Positions 44,520 through 54,611 of a DNA stretch of 64,000 bases are shown in pieces. The first letter of the stretch is position 1. Every line of letters starts with the position of its first letter. This DNA is from Phialophora verrucosa. Lineage: Eukaryota > Ascomycota > Eurotiomycetes > Chaetothyriales > Herpotrichiellaceae. The position numbers and the translations under genes are program-made. The notes below the pieces were generated by a model, which searched no databases, was not told the origin of the DNA, and saw nothing but the letters and a program-made list of their open reading frames with translations. The stretch is from NCBI GenBank assembly GCA_002099365.1, contig MSED01000012.1, forward strand, positions 1-64,000, written 5' to 3'.

Positions 44520-47500
44520 ATGGATGCCAGTTTTGAGCCGCCCAGCGGACAAAACACAATAAGCAAAAATTGGACTCCGGCTCCAACATTCCCTCTATCA
44601 TCACCTCACCATGAAAACCTCACGAAATTCAAGCCTGTCAATGGCGGCGCTGCGCTGGCCGCAAACGACGCCTTTTTCTCGCCGAATCCTTTTGCTTCAG
44701 GCTCTTCAGATGACGACAGTGGTTCTTCGAGCGGACAAGACGAGTTTCATCTAGAAAGATACAGCCAAGAAACCAACCTTACGGCACAAACTTCAGGACC
44801 GCCTCGCAAACATCCTCGTCGGCGAAACCAGCAACACCCGGTGCAACCAGCTTCCGACAAGAAGGCTCGCCCAGGGCTAAACATCGTCACCAACTTCTCT
44901 GCGAAAGCTAAAAGGTCCAAGACTGACGGACTGGTCATTGATCAAGTGCAGTCTCAAAGACCCCGACTCGGTCCGAGATACGCCACCTCCATCAAGTCGG
45001 CTCAAGCTGAGCACATAAACCACACGTTGTTCGAACCCCTTCCTAAAGCTGGCATAGATCACGACTCAGGGGATAAGGCGAGAGTCTCAAAGAGGGCCAT
45101 TGCTCGACAAGCTGTGACGAAATTGCAGGAATCGCAGGCGGCCAGAAGGAGGGCGGCAGAAGGGTTAAAGAACAAGGAGCAAATGTTTTCGGGCGAACAA
45201 ATCCAGCAGGACCACGGCAGAGTCCACCTCCAGAACCCAGTAAGTGCTACCAGCGGATACTCTCCAGGGGCTCGGTCGATTGTTATCGGCATGAGCGTTC
45301 CGGAGGATGAAGTCGACGCACATCGATCTGCAGGTGGTGGTAACAACGCCCACTCTGCAGACACGCCCAGTACCCCGGCGATTGTGATCACTCCGGCGGA
45401 CGAGACGGGATCCGGGAAACCGGCCTTTTTGAATCAGCAGCAGCCTTCCGCCAGGGTGAATTCATCTCCTACCCGGATCGGGTTCCAGATGCGACCAAGC
45501 GACCTACCGTCGGTACCCGGTATACCTCCACGTTTTGGGCAACACGATAGCGAAGATCGACCAGTGGCAGGCGCAAGCATAATTCGCTCAGAGCACGGAT
45601 CCGACATGGCGCATCCAGAGCGCTTAGATGGTTATGACGAGAGCGACCACCAGTCTCTGGGGGACGTACCGAGAGTTTCGACAGACAGCCAGGAGCGCAT
45701 CCTGGCCTCTGACCTTGAGAGCAACCGTCACAAATCCCAGGGTTGGTGGAACTTGATGCTTTCGCCCATGCTGTCTCGAAAAGGGACTGTAGTCGAAAGA
45801 GGATTAGATAGGAGTCCTGGCACGCCTCCTGTTCCATCTATCCCGGCCAATATCAGACTCTCCAAGACAGACGTGGTATCTCCCTTGACTTCCGAATCTC
45901 CAGAAACTCCACGACGAGCTGGACTTGCCAGCGCAAGAGCCAGCGTGTGGTCCAGGTGGACAACCTGGGAAAGACAAAGGGATGAAGATAAAAGAGCCGA
46001 TCCAAGAGAGCACGGCAATGAGAACACCGGACAGCGCGGTGAGCTGGTACAGGACTCGAACAAAACACCCCCGCTTCCATTTGTCGACTCCGGCAAAGGG
46101 CTCGCCGCGGAGTACTATCATGCCTGTGCCGTCGAGCAATTAACGGGAAAGCCCTATTTCGAGTGCGAGAACCATTCGTGTGCGGAGAAATTGCCTCTGC
46201 TTCAATCGGTATTCGACAAGGACGTGGGTATGGAACCGTCACTAGATGCTGTAAAGCCACAGGACAAGAACCTCGAGGAAGCCTCCGACGTACCTACAGT
46301 AAATAGTGTCGTGTTGGCTCGTGGCATCTCTAGCCCATCGGAACCAGAGGAGCTGTCACCGAATGTCAGACAAGCAAATACAGCCACCGTGGTACGGGCA
46401 CGTGCCGTCGAGACACCCGATCTTTCGCAAGAGTCACGACGAGAACAGCCTGAGACCCAGGCAGAGGCAGATGCAGCAACCGAGCCGCGTTCGGTCCTGA
46501 GTACAGAAGCACCTCGTCGTGAACCTCAGTACCCTAATATCGCCACTATCGCAGCATCGAGTCATCAACCACCGGTCCCATCACCTGGCCCAGTATCGCC
46601 CGCCATGCAACGCACAATGGCGTTCCAGGGTGCTGTTCACATGGCCGAAATCGGCCATCAGCCAAATCGGCCACGTTTGCTTGAGCAATCACCAGCATCG
46701 ACTGACCCACAAGCGTTTGGAGCAACGCAGCCACCAGGGTTGACCATACATAATCATGCCTTCTACAGCGACAGACTTGCGTTTGGAAACAATGCCGTTG
46801 TCGAAGAGGCAAGGAAGGAAGCCATGGATCGACTAGAGTCTGCACACCTCAACCGCGAGGTTGACCAAAATCCGAAAGCAGCGAGAGAAGAGCCCACAGT
46901 GACGAAAGATCCTGAGCCAGCAGAGAAGAAGGAAAAGAACAGCCTCTGGTCGAGAATCAAGAGCCTCCTCCCGAAGAAGAAGAAGACAGAAAGCGCTGTC
47001 GAGTCTAACAAAAAGAAGCGGCGGTGGACACTTCTCATTTCCATTGTCTTGTTCTTGGTCGTACTTGCGTGCATTTTACTGGCTACGCTTCTCACGCGAA
47101 CAGGAGACGGCACACCTGTTCAGAGCCAGTGGCTGAATCTTACGGGCTATCCCCCAATTCCCACAGGCATATCCACGATAGCGAGACCAGATGTCGTCAA
47201 GCAGCAACCCAAATGCGTGGCACCAAACACCATGTGGAGCTGCGCGCTACCGAAGGAAGACCAGTTCGAAGTCGCACCGAATTCTCCAGATCAGCCCAAC
47301 TTCAGGTTTCAGATCACATTTCGAAATGGGACAGTGCCTGCGAATATGACTATTCCAATACAAGCACTGAAGAGAAGGTCAGCGATGACCCTAACAGAGA
47401 GAGCGGACGATCCATTTACGAACGACCTCTTCACGCCGAACCCTACTCCACCGAGTCGGGCGGACCAGGTCTTTATGGGTAACACGACAGACAACATTAC

Positions 47501-48332
47501 ACAACCTTTCGAAGGAGAACAGACGCCTTTCTTCATCAGCTTCATCCCTGTCTTTCCCATCGATCCTTCGAACACGACTGCCGGTGTTTCTGGGTTGGCC
47601 GCCTCAAGGCTCCGCAAGCGTCAATCTAGCAACTCCGCCGACGATATTATTCCTGATCCCGATGTCTTGGACGACGGCAGTGCTGCGCCCGCAAATCTCC
47701 TGCCAGCCGAGCCCTATCCAACGTCACAACCAATCAAACTCTACAACCGGGGTCAAGTCGACGAGCACTATGGCTTCTACATTTACTACGACAAAGCCAT
47801 CTTCCTGCATTCGACTGCACCTCTAAACACGTCCGAATTTGCAGACAACGGTGGGATTGACCCTCTGGATGCTAACGGCGGGTCAACCCGCGATCAGTCT
47901 CAGCTGCGTTGCACGTTCAGTCAGACAAGATTTCTTGTGAGGATGTGGACAAATCCTGCGTTTGGGGCGACGCTTCTGCCTCCAATCGCCGGCAATGGCA
48001 CCAATGACACAGACGCGGAAGACAGCAACTCTGCGACAGATTTCAGCCGTCCAGGGTCGTTCCCTTACCCAACGACGATTAGCATTGACCGGCACGGAGG
48101 AAACATCAACAAGAAGGCGGTGTACTGCTACGGAGTTAATCAGTTGCAGGTCATACAGAAGGACATCAAGACAGTGGTGGCAGAGTTCAGGGCAGTAGAA
48201 GGAACGTTGATCAATGCGGCGCCTGCGCTGGTGAATGGCACAGCCAGTGACGATAACGGGTTTGATCAGGAAGCTGGTGGGATCGACGGAGGGACCGGAG
48301 GCTGCGAGTGCGTCTGGCAGAACTGGAACTAA
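44520..48332 (+). CDS. Large single-pass membrane protein, conserved type, function unknown
   Basis: 1270 residues in one exon, ATG at 44520. The first 800 or so residues are hydrophilic and disordered-looking (Ser, Pro, Gln, Glu). A short conserved-looking block at about 530-560 has paired Cys (YYHACAVEQLTGKPYFECEN). A Lys-rich stretch (LPKKKKTESAVESNKKKRR) precedes a single membrane segment TLLISIVLFLVVLACILLAT at about 837-856. The C-terminal 410 residues are likely outside the cytosol, with many N-glycosylation sequons (NLT, NGT, NMT, NTT, NIT) and several Cys. Lys on the inside and sequons on the outside fit a type II topology. Fungal proteins of this layout are sometimes labelled glycoprotease family, but I see no protease motif. 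A cell-wall or surface sensor is only a guess. Confidence 0.85.
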   Translation: MDASFEPPSGQNTISKNWTPAPTFPLSSPHHENLTKFKPVNGGAALAANDAFFSPNPFASGSSDDDSGSSSGQDEFHLERYSQETNLTAQTSGPPRKHPRRRNQQHPVQPASDKKARPGLNIVTNFSAKAKRSKTDGLVIDQVQSQRPRLGPRYATSIKSAQAEHINHTLFEPLPKAGIDHDSGDKARVSKRAIARQAVTKLQESQAARRRAAEGLKNKEQMFSGEQIQQDHGRVHLQNPVSATSGYSPGARSIVIGMSVPEDEVDAHRSAGGGNNAHSADTPSTPAIVITPADETGSGKPAFLNQQQPSARVNSSPTRIGFQMRPSDLPSVPGIPPRFGQHDSEDRPVAGASIIRSEHGSDMAHPERLDGYDESDHQSLGDVPRVSTDSQERILASDLESNRHKSQGWWNLMLSPMLSRKGTVVERGLDRSPGTPPVPSIPANIRLSKTDVVSPLTSESPETPRRAGLASARASVWSRWTTWERQRDEDKRADPREHGNENTGQRGELVQDSNKTPPLPFVDSGKGLAAEYYHACAVEQLTGKPYFECENHSCAEKLPLLQSVFDKDVGMEPSLDAVKPQDKNLEEASDVPTVNSVVLARGISSPSEPEELSPNVRQANTATVVRARAVETPDLSQESRREQPETQAEADAATEPRSVLSTEAPRREPQYPNIATIAASSHQPPVPSPGPVSPAMQRTMAFQGAVHMAEIGHQPNRPRLLEQSPASTDPQAFGATQPPGLTIHNHAFYSDRLAFGNNAVVEEARKEAMDRLESAHLNREVDQNPKAAREEPTVTKDPEPAEKKEKNSLWSRIKSLLPKKKKTESAVESNKKKRRWTLLISIVLFLVVLACILLATLLTRTGDGTPVQSQWLNLTGYPPIPTGISTIARPDVVKQQPKCVAPNTMWSCALPKEDQFEVAPNSPDQPNFRFQITFRNGTVPANMTIPIQALKRRSAMTLTERADDPFTNDLFTPNPTPPSRADQVFMGNTTDNITQPFEGEQTPFFISFIPVFPIDPSNTTAGVSGLAASRLRKRQSSNSADDIIPDPDVLDDGSAAPANLLPAEPYPTSQPIKLYNRGQVDEHYGFYIYYDKAIFLHSTAPLNTSEFADNGGIDPLDANGGSTRDQSQLRCTFSQTRFLVRMWTNPAFGATLLPPIAGNGTNDTDAEDSNSATDFSRPGSFPYPTTISIDRHGGNINKKAVYCYGVNQLQVIQKDIKTVVAEFRAVEGTLINAAPALVNGTASDDNGFDQEAGGIDGGTGGCECVWQNWN

Positions 48333-48923
48333 GCACATCTATCATTCTGTATTCAAAACGACGATCTGAAATGCCAAAAAAAAGGTAACGGGCTGGGAGT
48401 CTCTAGGTTATGGGCGTGGAGTATGGAGTTTGGTATGTGTGCTCTGGAAGGCATGGGCAAAGTCTCAAGGGCATGAACAAAAGAAAGAAGGCAAACATAA
48501 ACATTAATATTCAATGTAAGAAGTACAGCTCGCCCGGATGTCCTTCAAAATGGAAACACAGCGGCGCCCCTCCGAATTTGGTACGGCTCACGACACCCGA
48601 CGAATGCAGGCCCTTGCTTGTGAGTATTCATTGACTTTGCCCTCGCACGATATTGAACCCCACCTGATTAAAGGATGTGCAAGTAAACTGAAAATGCACT
48701 TTGATTGTGCGCGGGACTTGAACCGGAAAGTGACGTATGATGAGGATTTGCAGTGACGGCACAAGGTGACGATTACGCAAGTGAAGTGACAGTGCGATCA
48801 GCAAATCCTGCAAGCCGCCAACCTGATCGTACCACTGCACGACGCTTGACATCAATATCAAATAGTACCGTGAGCCAAGAAGAGATTAACACTACAACAG
48901 AAAGGGCGCGGCACACGGCCACG
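48333..48923. other. Intergenic upstream of the PsiD-like gene
   Basis: 591 bp, 3' region of the membrane-protein gene and promoter of the decarboxylase gene. The open frame at 48753-49163 is only partly used, as exon 1 of the next gene. Confidence 0.5.
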
Positions 48924-50329
48924 ATGAAGCACGAGGAGAACATCCCGGCGGGACATCATTATCACCGGTGCGAACACACTCTTACACCAATGACCAGTTC
49001 CTCGACAAACCCAGTGGGAACTGACATGTTGAAACTGGCAGATTGGGCGAATGGCTTCCGCACGACCAACGCGCTCACAAAGAATGGCTGGCCGGTGTGG
49101 TCGACCTGGTCGACCAGAACCCTCGGCGGCTGCACCCAGTTTTGGTTGAGTTCAAAGACTTGATCGAAAACAACACCCGCGTCTACATCCTTATCTCGTC
49201 AATGTTCGAGCAGATTCCAAACAAGGAACCATACACCAATGATCCACAAGGCGAAGGCCATCCTCAAATCCGCGACTACATCCACATGCTCCAAGTAATC
49301 AACCACATCTTGACCACCGCACCATCCTGGAACGACAAGTCCGAACGGGTGGGGTTGGTCGGGCTGCCGTTCAATGCCTTGTTCGACTGGCCCATGGGGA
49401 CCTCCTCTGGGTTTGCCGTCTTTCTGGATCCCGACGTCAACAAGGTCTTGAAGAAGGTGCTGAACGCGTGGGCGGACTACCTGGGCTCGCCAGAGTCTGC
49501 ATACGTCCTCAAGAAAGAGGCACAGGGCAGCTGGTTCAGTCCGCACGGCGAAGAGGAGCTGACTCACGTGGCCAATGTCGGGAAGACGGACCACAAGTTT
49601 GAAGAATTATTCGAGTGCGACGCCAGTGATGCGCATATGGGATATAAATCTTGGGATCACTTCTTCACCCGTCTGTTCCGGGAAGGAGCACGGCCGGTTG
49701 CGAGCCCGGATGACAACAACGTGATTGCAAATGCATGCGAGTCCAAGACGTTCAAGGTCGCACGAGACGTGAAAGCTCGAGACCACTTCTGGCTGAAGGG
49801 CCAACCATACTCTGTCATCGACATGCTGGCTCAAGATCCTTGGGCTGAGCAATTCGTCGGTGGAACAGTGTATCAAGCGTTCCTCAGCGCGTTGAGTTAT
49901 CATCGGTGGCATGCTCCTGTGTCCGGCAAATTGGTCAAGGCATATGTCGTGGATGGGACATACTACTCCGAACCCCCGTTTGCTGAATTCCAGGAGAGCC
50001 AATCGGCAGACCCAGAGGGCCAGGTCACAAGTCAGGGGTATCTGACAGCCACGGCAACAAGAGCCATCATGTTCTTCGAGGCAGATAACCCAGCCATTGG
50101 CCTGATGGCGTTTCTAGGAATCGGCATGTGCGAGGTGTCGACCTGCGAAATGACGGTTCAAGAAGGCCAGCACGTCAACAAAGGCGATGAAATTGGCATG
50201 TTCCATTTCGGCGGATCGACCCACTGTTTGATGTTCAGAAAGGGGATTGAGCTCGAAGGTTTCCCGGAGGCAACGCCTGAGCACAACATTCCCGTCCGCA
50301 GTGCTTTGGCGAAGGTGAAGTCGAGGTGA
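48924..50329 (+). CDS. PsiD-like decarboxylase of the phosphatidylserine decarboxylase family, 2 exons
   Basis: Exons 48924-48967 and 49042-50329, joined by a 74-nt intron (GTGCGA...GCAG), give 443 residues. The first codons of the long frame are not an ATG, which is why a short first exon is proposed. The protein matches the soluble branch of the family that includes L-tryptophan decarboxylase PsiD: LGEWLPHDQ at the start, YKSWDHFFTRLFREGARPV, YHRWHAPVSGKLVKAYVVDGTYY, EADNPAIGLMAFLGIGMCEV and GMFHFGGSTHCLMF. The GGST motif is the self-cleavage site, where Ser407 becomes the pyruvoyl cofactor after the Gly406-Ser407 break. There is no membrane anchor, which argues against a lipid enzyme. The substrate is probably an amino acid, not necessarily tryptophan. 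Confidence 0.9.
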
Positions 50330-51343
50330 AGAAGGAAGCAGACGGGGGCAGCCGAAACAAGTCGTGGCAGCGATGACAAGGCAGGTCAAAGCAGCGTCAC
50401 ATTGCAAGGAGCCGAGCCATCAAAGCGGCGTGAGTGGTTAACGTGGCCGCCGTTTTTAGCGGCACGGGGAATGGCCTCGCCGCTTTGGCTGTGAGGTGAG
50501 AGTGACGAGTTTTGAGTGGTTTACGACGTCACAGCGCTCAATGGTTTTCTCCTGCGGTTATACGGAGCAATCATTCTTCCGTTCCGGCCCAAGGGCGCAA
50601 CGTGCCCTTTTTTCTCAATGCCCGTGCTCAGTCGTGCCTGTTTACCCAGCCGCAGTGACTGACGCGCGCTGCAAATTTCTCTCCCTTGCCTCTAGGATAC
50701 CCCAGATCCACAAACTAAACCCGCCCATTGGCCGCTAAGCGAGCCATTTCTGGTGCTTCCGCAGTTGCGATGACTACAACTCAACTCTTCCCAACCAGTC
50801 ATCCTATTTCTCTCATGTAAGACTCTACACGTCTCCTCCGCGGTCTTGATTTGCCGGGTTTCGACCTTCGAACAGTCATGTTACTTTCCACATTGCCGGT
50901 TTGACCACCAAGTGCGGGCCTCTCCACGACTGAGGGCCGTGGAAATGCCTTGCTGGTTGGAGACGTCTTGTAATGCCCGTGATGGTGATGGCACATATAT
51001 CCCATATTCGTCTGGCTGACATACTTGTACCCTTCTGAACTGTCTCCGGTAAGGGTTATATCTTCTTCCAGTCCCTTTTAAGGGTCTGAGACGGTAAGTG
51101 GAGGGCGTTGTGAAGCCGCCTTGGGAGGAAAAGCGCGCTGCTTTTCACCTTCACTTGCCGTTTGATCTCAGAGCCTCATCACCTCGTCGAATCTTTTACC
51201 CGCCTTGCTGGGAATTTGGCATACTATGTCTACTTCACTTCTGTGATGTCCATGATAAAACCAGTTGGCTGCCCGCTTCTCGTTGACCTTCACGTCGTCC
51301 ACTCTCAACACACACACACGCCACCAGGTAAACGGGCACCACC
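50330..51343. other. Intergenic between the decarboxylase and HPP genes
   Basis: 1.0 kb, promoter of the HPP gene. It includes a short CA repeat (CACACACACACG, about 51309-51320) just before the start codon. No supportable gene. Confidence 0.5.
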
Positions 51344-52570
51344 ATGTCGGAGCAACAACCCTCACCCAAGCACCCAGCCAAACCTCAACGTTCTCAAACT
51401 CCGGCAAAACCGTTCGATATCGACAACTACTTGAACCCGTTCATCCCGCGCAACCCGCTACGCTTCCTCCCTACCTACATCTCATACTGGTTCGGGTACC
51501 GCGACCACGCGGCACAGCGACACCCGTATTTCAGCCTCCACTCGTCCATCAAAGACCTCAGACTGCCCCAGTGGTACTATGTCTGGCACGTGCACACCGC
51601 ATTTCTGTACGCCTCGATCTTGATCGGCGCCTTCTGCGGCGTCGCCATCATCGAGAACGTCTTCCTCGCTCTGCCGCAACTCTCGGGACACGCTGTCCCC
51701 ATCGTGATTGCTTCGTACGGCGCGGCGGCCATCCTCGAGTACAACACGATCGAGTCGCCGCTCGCGCAGCCGCGCAATCTCGTGCTCGGCCATTTCTTCT
51801 CCGCCGTCGTGGGCGTGGGCGTCACGAAGCTGTTCCTCCACCTCCCGCCGGACCGGTTCGAGGATCTGCGGTGGCTGGCGGGCGCGCTTGCCGTGGGCGT
51901 GGCCTCGATCGTCATGTCCTTTTCCAAGACCATCCACCCGCCCGCGGGAGCGACCGCGCTCCTTGCTGCGACGAATCTCGAGATCCAGGACCTGGGTTGG
52001 TGGCTGCTACCTCTCGTCCTGTTGGCCAGTATGCTGATGCTGGCGAGCGCGCTGGTGCTCAACAACGGCATGGGCCGACGATACCCCGTGTATTGGTGGA
52101 CGCCTGTCGATCTGCAAGCCCTGGGAGATCAGAGGAGGAAGGCGAGATTGGCGAGACGGCCAAAGGACGAAGTGGACGTGGAGGGCGGGAACATCAGCCA
52201 GACGAACACCGAGACGGACGTCTCGGAGGAAGACCTGCGCAAGCAGATCTCGGCGGAACAGGGGCGAGGTCGAGACCGAGCCCGCCGTCTCAGTCGCGCG
52301 GTGTCGTATTCGTCGGCGGATCGTGTTCCTCGGCCGGAGATAGAGGCAAGGTCAGGGTCAGGGTCCGAGTCCGAGGACGCCGAAGTCGCGGCAGAGAAGA
52401 AGATCGGCAAGCAAGTCATCTCTGGGAAGGGCCTTCTCGTCACGAGCCACAAGATCTTGACGCCAGAGTGGCTGGAGCTGAGCGATTGGGAAGACGAAGT
52501 ATTGAGGATCCTGATGGAGAGGATCAAAGAGGGACAACAATCACGGGGACTGAGCAGATGGAGGACTTGA
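51344..52570 (+). CDS. HPP family integral membrane protein
   Basis: 408 residues, ATG at 51344 in a good context (CACCATGTC). Two longer frames that overlap it are Arg-rich shadows caused by high GC. The HPP family is named for the motif seen here at 197-206 (IHPPAGATAL). Four to five membrane segments lie at about 84-104, 115-133, 148-167, 178-193 and 220-241. The first 80 residues are a cytosolic arm with an NPFIPRNPLRFLP-type stretch. After the last helix comes a long charged tail, rich in Arg and Glu, of about 150 residues. HPP proteins of bacteria and plastids have been linked to nitrite transport; the fungal role is unknown. Confidence 0.9.
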   Translation: MSEQQPSPKHPAKPQRSQTPAKPFDIDNYLNPFIPRNPLRFLPTYISYWFGYRDHAAQRHPYFSLHSSIKDLRLPQWYYVWHVHTAFLYASILIGAFCGVAIIENVFLALPQLSGHAVPIVIASYGAAAILEYNTIESPLAQPRNLVLGHFFSAVVGVGVTKLFLHLPPDRFEDLRWLAGALAVGVASIVMSFSKTIHPPAGATALLAATNLEIQDLGWWLLPLVLLASMLMLASALVLNNGMGRRYPVYWWTPVDLQALGDQRRKARLARRPKDEVDVEGGNISQTNTETDVSEEDLRKQISAEQGRGRDRARRLSRAVSYSSADRVPRPEIEARSGSGSESEDAEVAAEKKIGKQVISGKGLLVTSHKILTPEWLELSDWEDEVLRILMERIKEGQQSRGLSRWRT

Positions 52571-53138
52571 TTGGTTTTTTTGTGGCCACCACACCGATTC
52601 CTGTACATCTCTACAGACACATATGCGTGGATGCATAGCGCGGCGTTCGGGGTCAGCAGCATCATGGGTAGGATTCTGGCATGCAGCATATCATGCATGC
52701 ATACATGGCATAGCATAGCATGGCAGCATAAGCCATTGCATAGATGGCATGGCATGGGAGGGACGTACGCAGTATATACATAGCATATGGACGGGCAGAC
52801 GTTACACCTATTACATGTCTTACATTGACGGAAGCGGGTGGCCGGGCCGTCGAAAGAGTCCTGCGAACGAGCACTTATTAGGGGCACAGTACAAGATAGT
52901 ACAGCGCGTCGCGGTACAGCATACAGCAGCGCGACGTTAGAGAGCGAAATCGGCGGCATGACAATGAAATGCGACATAAATACTGCGAGCGACGATTGCC
53001 AGCATGGCAAGCGCTTCCAATGCTATACTTCCCCTATTTGTACGAAGCGGTCGAGACGAGACGAGACGAGACGAGACGAGACGATCAATACAGGAACTAG
53101 ACAGACAGAATTGGTGCATGAATCGTGCTTATATATAT
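52571..53138. other. Intergenic with GCAT-rich low-complexity sequence
   Basis: Directly after the HPP gene, 52677-52760 is built from variants of GCAT/GGCATA. A pentanucleotide microsatellite follows at 53052-53084. No gene. Confidence 0.6.
53052..53084. repeat. CGAGA pentanucleotide microsatellite
   Basis: About six and a half uninterrupted copies of CGAGA. Confidence 0.9.
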
Positions 53139-53343
53139 ACATTATATATACCCCAAAATGTGCTTTGTCCCTTGCCATTTTCGTTCAGGAAAGGGAGCGA
53201 GGCCGCTCTAATGGGGCACGTGACGGATGCCCGGCCGAGCGCGGGAGAGCGTCGCGGGAGCCTCGGCAGAGTACGGGGGAGCGCGCCCGAGCACTGGGGC
53301 TAGCTACAGGGAGCGCTGCCTGATGCCATTGCCCGTCCGCAGA
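53139..53343 (+). repeat. Short dispersed repeat, copy 1
   Basis: Shares long blocks with 61737-61899 in the same orientation: CCCTTGCCATTTT, AGGAAAGGGAGCGAGGCCGC, GTGACGGATGCCCGG and GTACGGGGGAGCGCGCCCGA, then GCACTGG. This copy carries about 32 extra bases between the last two blocks. The origin is unknown. The repeat is not RIPped, which fits its short length. Confidence 0.8.
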
Positions 53344-54611
53344 CTTTGACAAGCAATTCTATACAGTATTACAAAAGAGGCGATTTACTCCTTACGTTTA
53401 AGATGAGGAACGTACGAATTCGAAAAGCCTCAAAGCGTAATATTTTACCCGTCATTGATGAGGTCCGCGCTAAGTCTTCATTACAGTCCCTAGAACTTTC
53501 GGGAGGGCAAGAGAACAAGGTCGAACGCAGAACTCGAGCGAGTCAACGGCAGTATGAATTTTAGAGCATATCACTACCCACACCGCTGGAGGGAAGTCTT
53601 TTGAGCTCAAAAGCAGCGGACTATGTTGATTTCCATAGTGTCCGCAGGACCCAACCTGTCGGCGACGATCCATGCGATCCGTCAGCTGAGTACAAGGATT
53701 CACGAGCAAATATCGAAGACAGTAGCCCCCAATGTTCAGAAGTAAATCTACGCTTAATCCCTTCTGACGCCTCGACGCCATCGGAGATCTCCCACTATTT
53801 CATCGCCGCTTGGTCCGACCGTTCAAGTGCTGTTGAACCGAATGGCCGTGAAAGTTCGGATTCACTTGAAGAGCGAGGCAATTCAGTCCCTGTCCTACAA
53901 TGCACCTGAGCCTATAAGGCTAGCCAAGGTGAAACTTGCTTTAGTGAATAGAAAGAGCCCGGGGCCTAACGATCATAGTGCAGAAAACTTCCGGAGAAGG
54001 CTTCACAAAAGTGGAAATGAAGGTGGTGTACGGAGGTAAGTAACACCACCTTACTAGATTGAAAAAGTGCCTCTTTGACGCAGCGACTTCTACATCGACA
54101 TCCGACGATGGCAGGAGGGACTTTGGGACTTTTGGCTAAGCTAATCCACATTTGTGCGGTTTTGTCTTTCGTGACCAATCCGAAGCGGGGAAAATCACGG
54201 CCACCAGCGATTCCTGAGCACAGACCTGTCTTGGCAAGGCCTCTACCAGGGGTATTGCATTGCGCAGCTTTGTGAACAACATCTTCCTCTTTTCTCTCGA
54301 GGTTAGTCTCTTCAATCGACGCGATCCAGGAACTTTGGTATTGCACTCATATTGGCACAGCCACGAGGCACGACGTCACACGCACGGATACTAACACACC
54401 GCCTCCGATTGATTTCCCTACTCCACACACACTCAATAAGACCCATATTCGCTCAAGTTGAGCTACTCCTTGATCTCTCTTCGTTTCTTGCGCAGCGGCT
54501 TGCCGTTATAACAGCATCCTGATAATCGATCAGCAGCGTCGAATCCACGTATCCCATCACTGTCGATAATACGTGTATCCTGAGATCCGAAGGCATTATA
54601 AGACATCGATC
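53344..54611. other. Intergenic upstream of the HET gene
   Basis: 1.27 kb. Frames of 70-126 codons on both strands have no domain. It probably contains the promoter of the HET gene. Confidence 0.5.

Noticed and set aside
51265..52638. A 457-codon plus-strand frame overlapping the HPP gene, and minus-strand frames on the same DNA
   Set aside because: They are Arg/Pro-rich with no domain, while the 51344 frame has membrane segments and the HPP motif. High GC keeps the other frames open.
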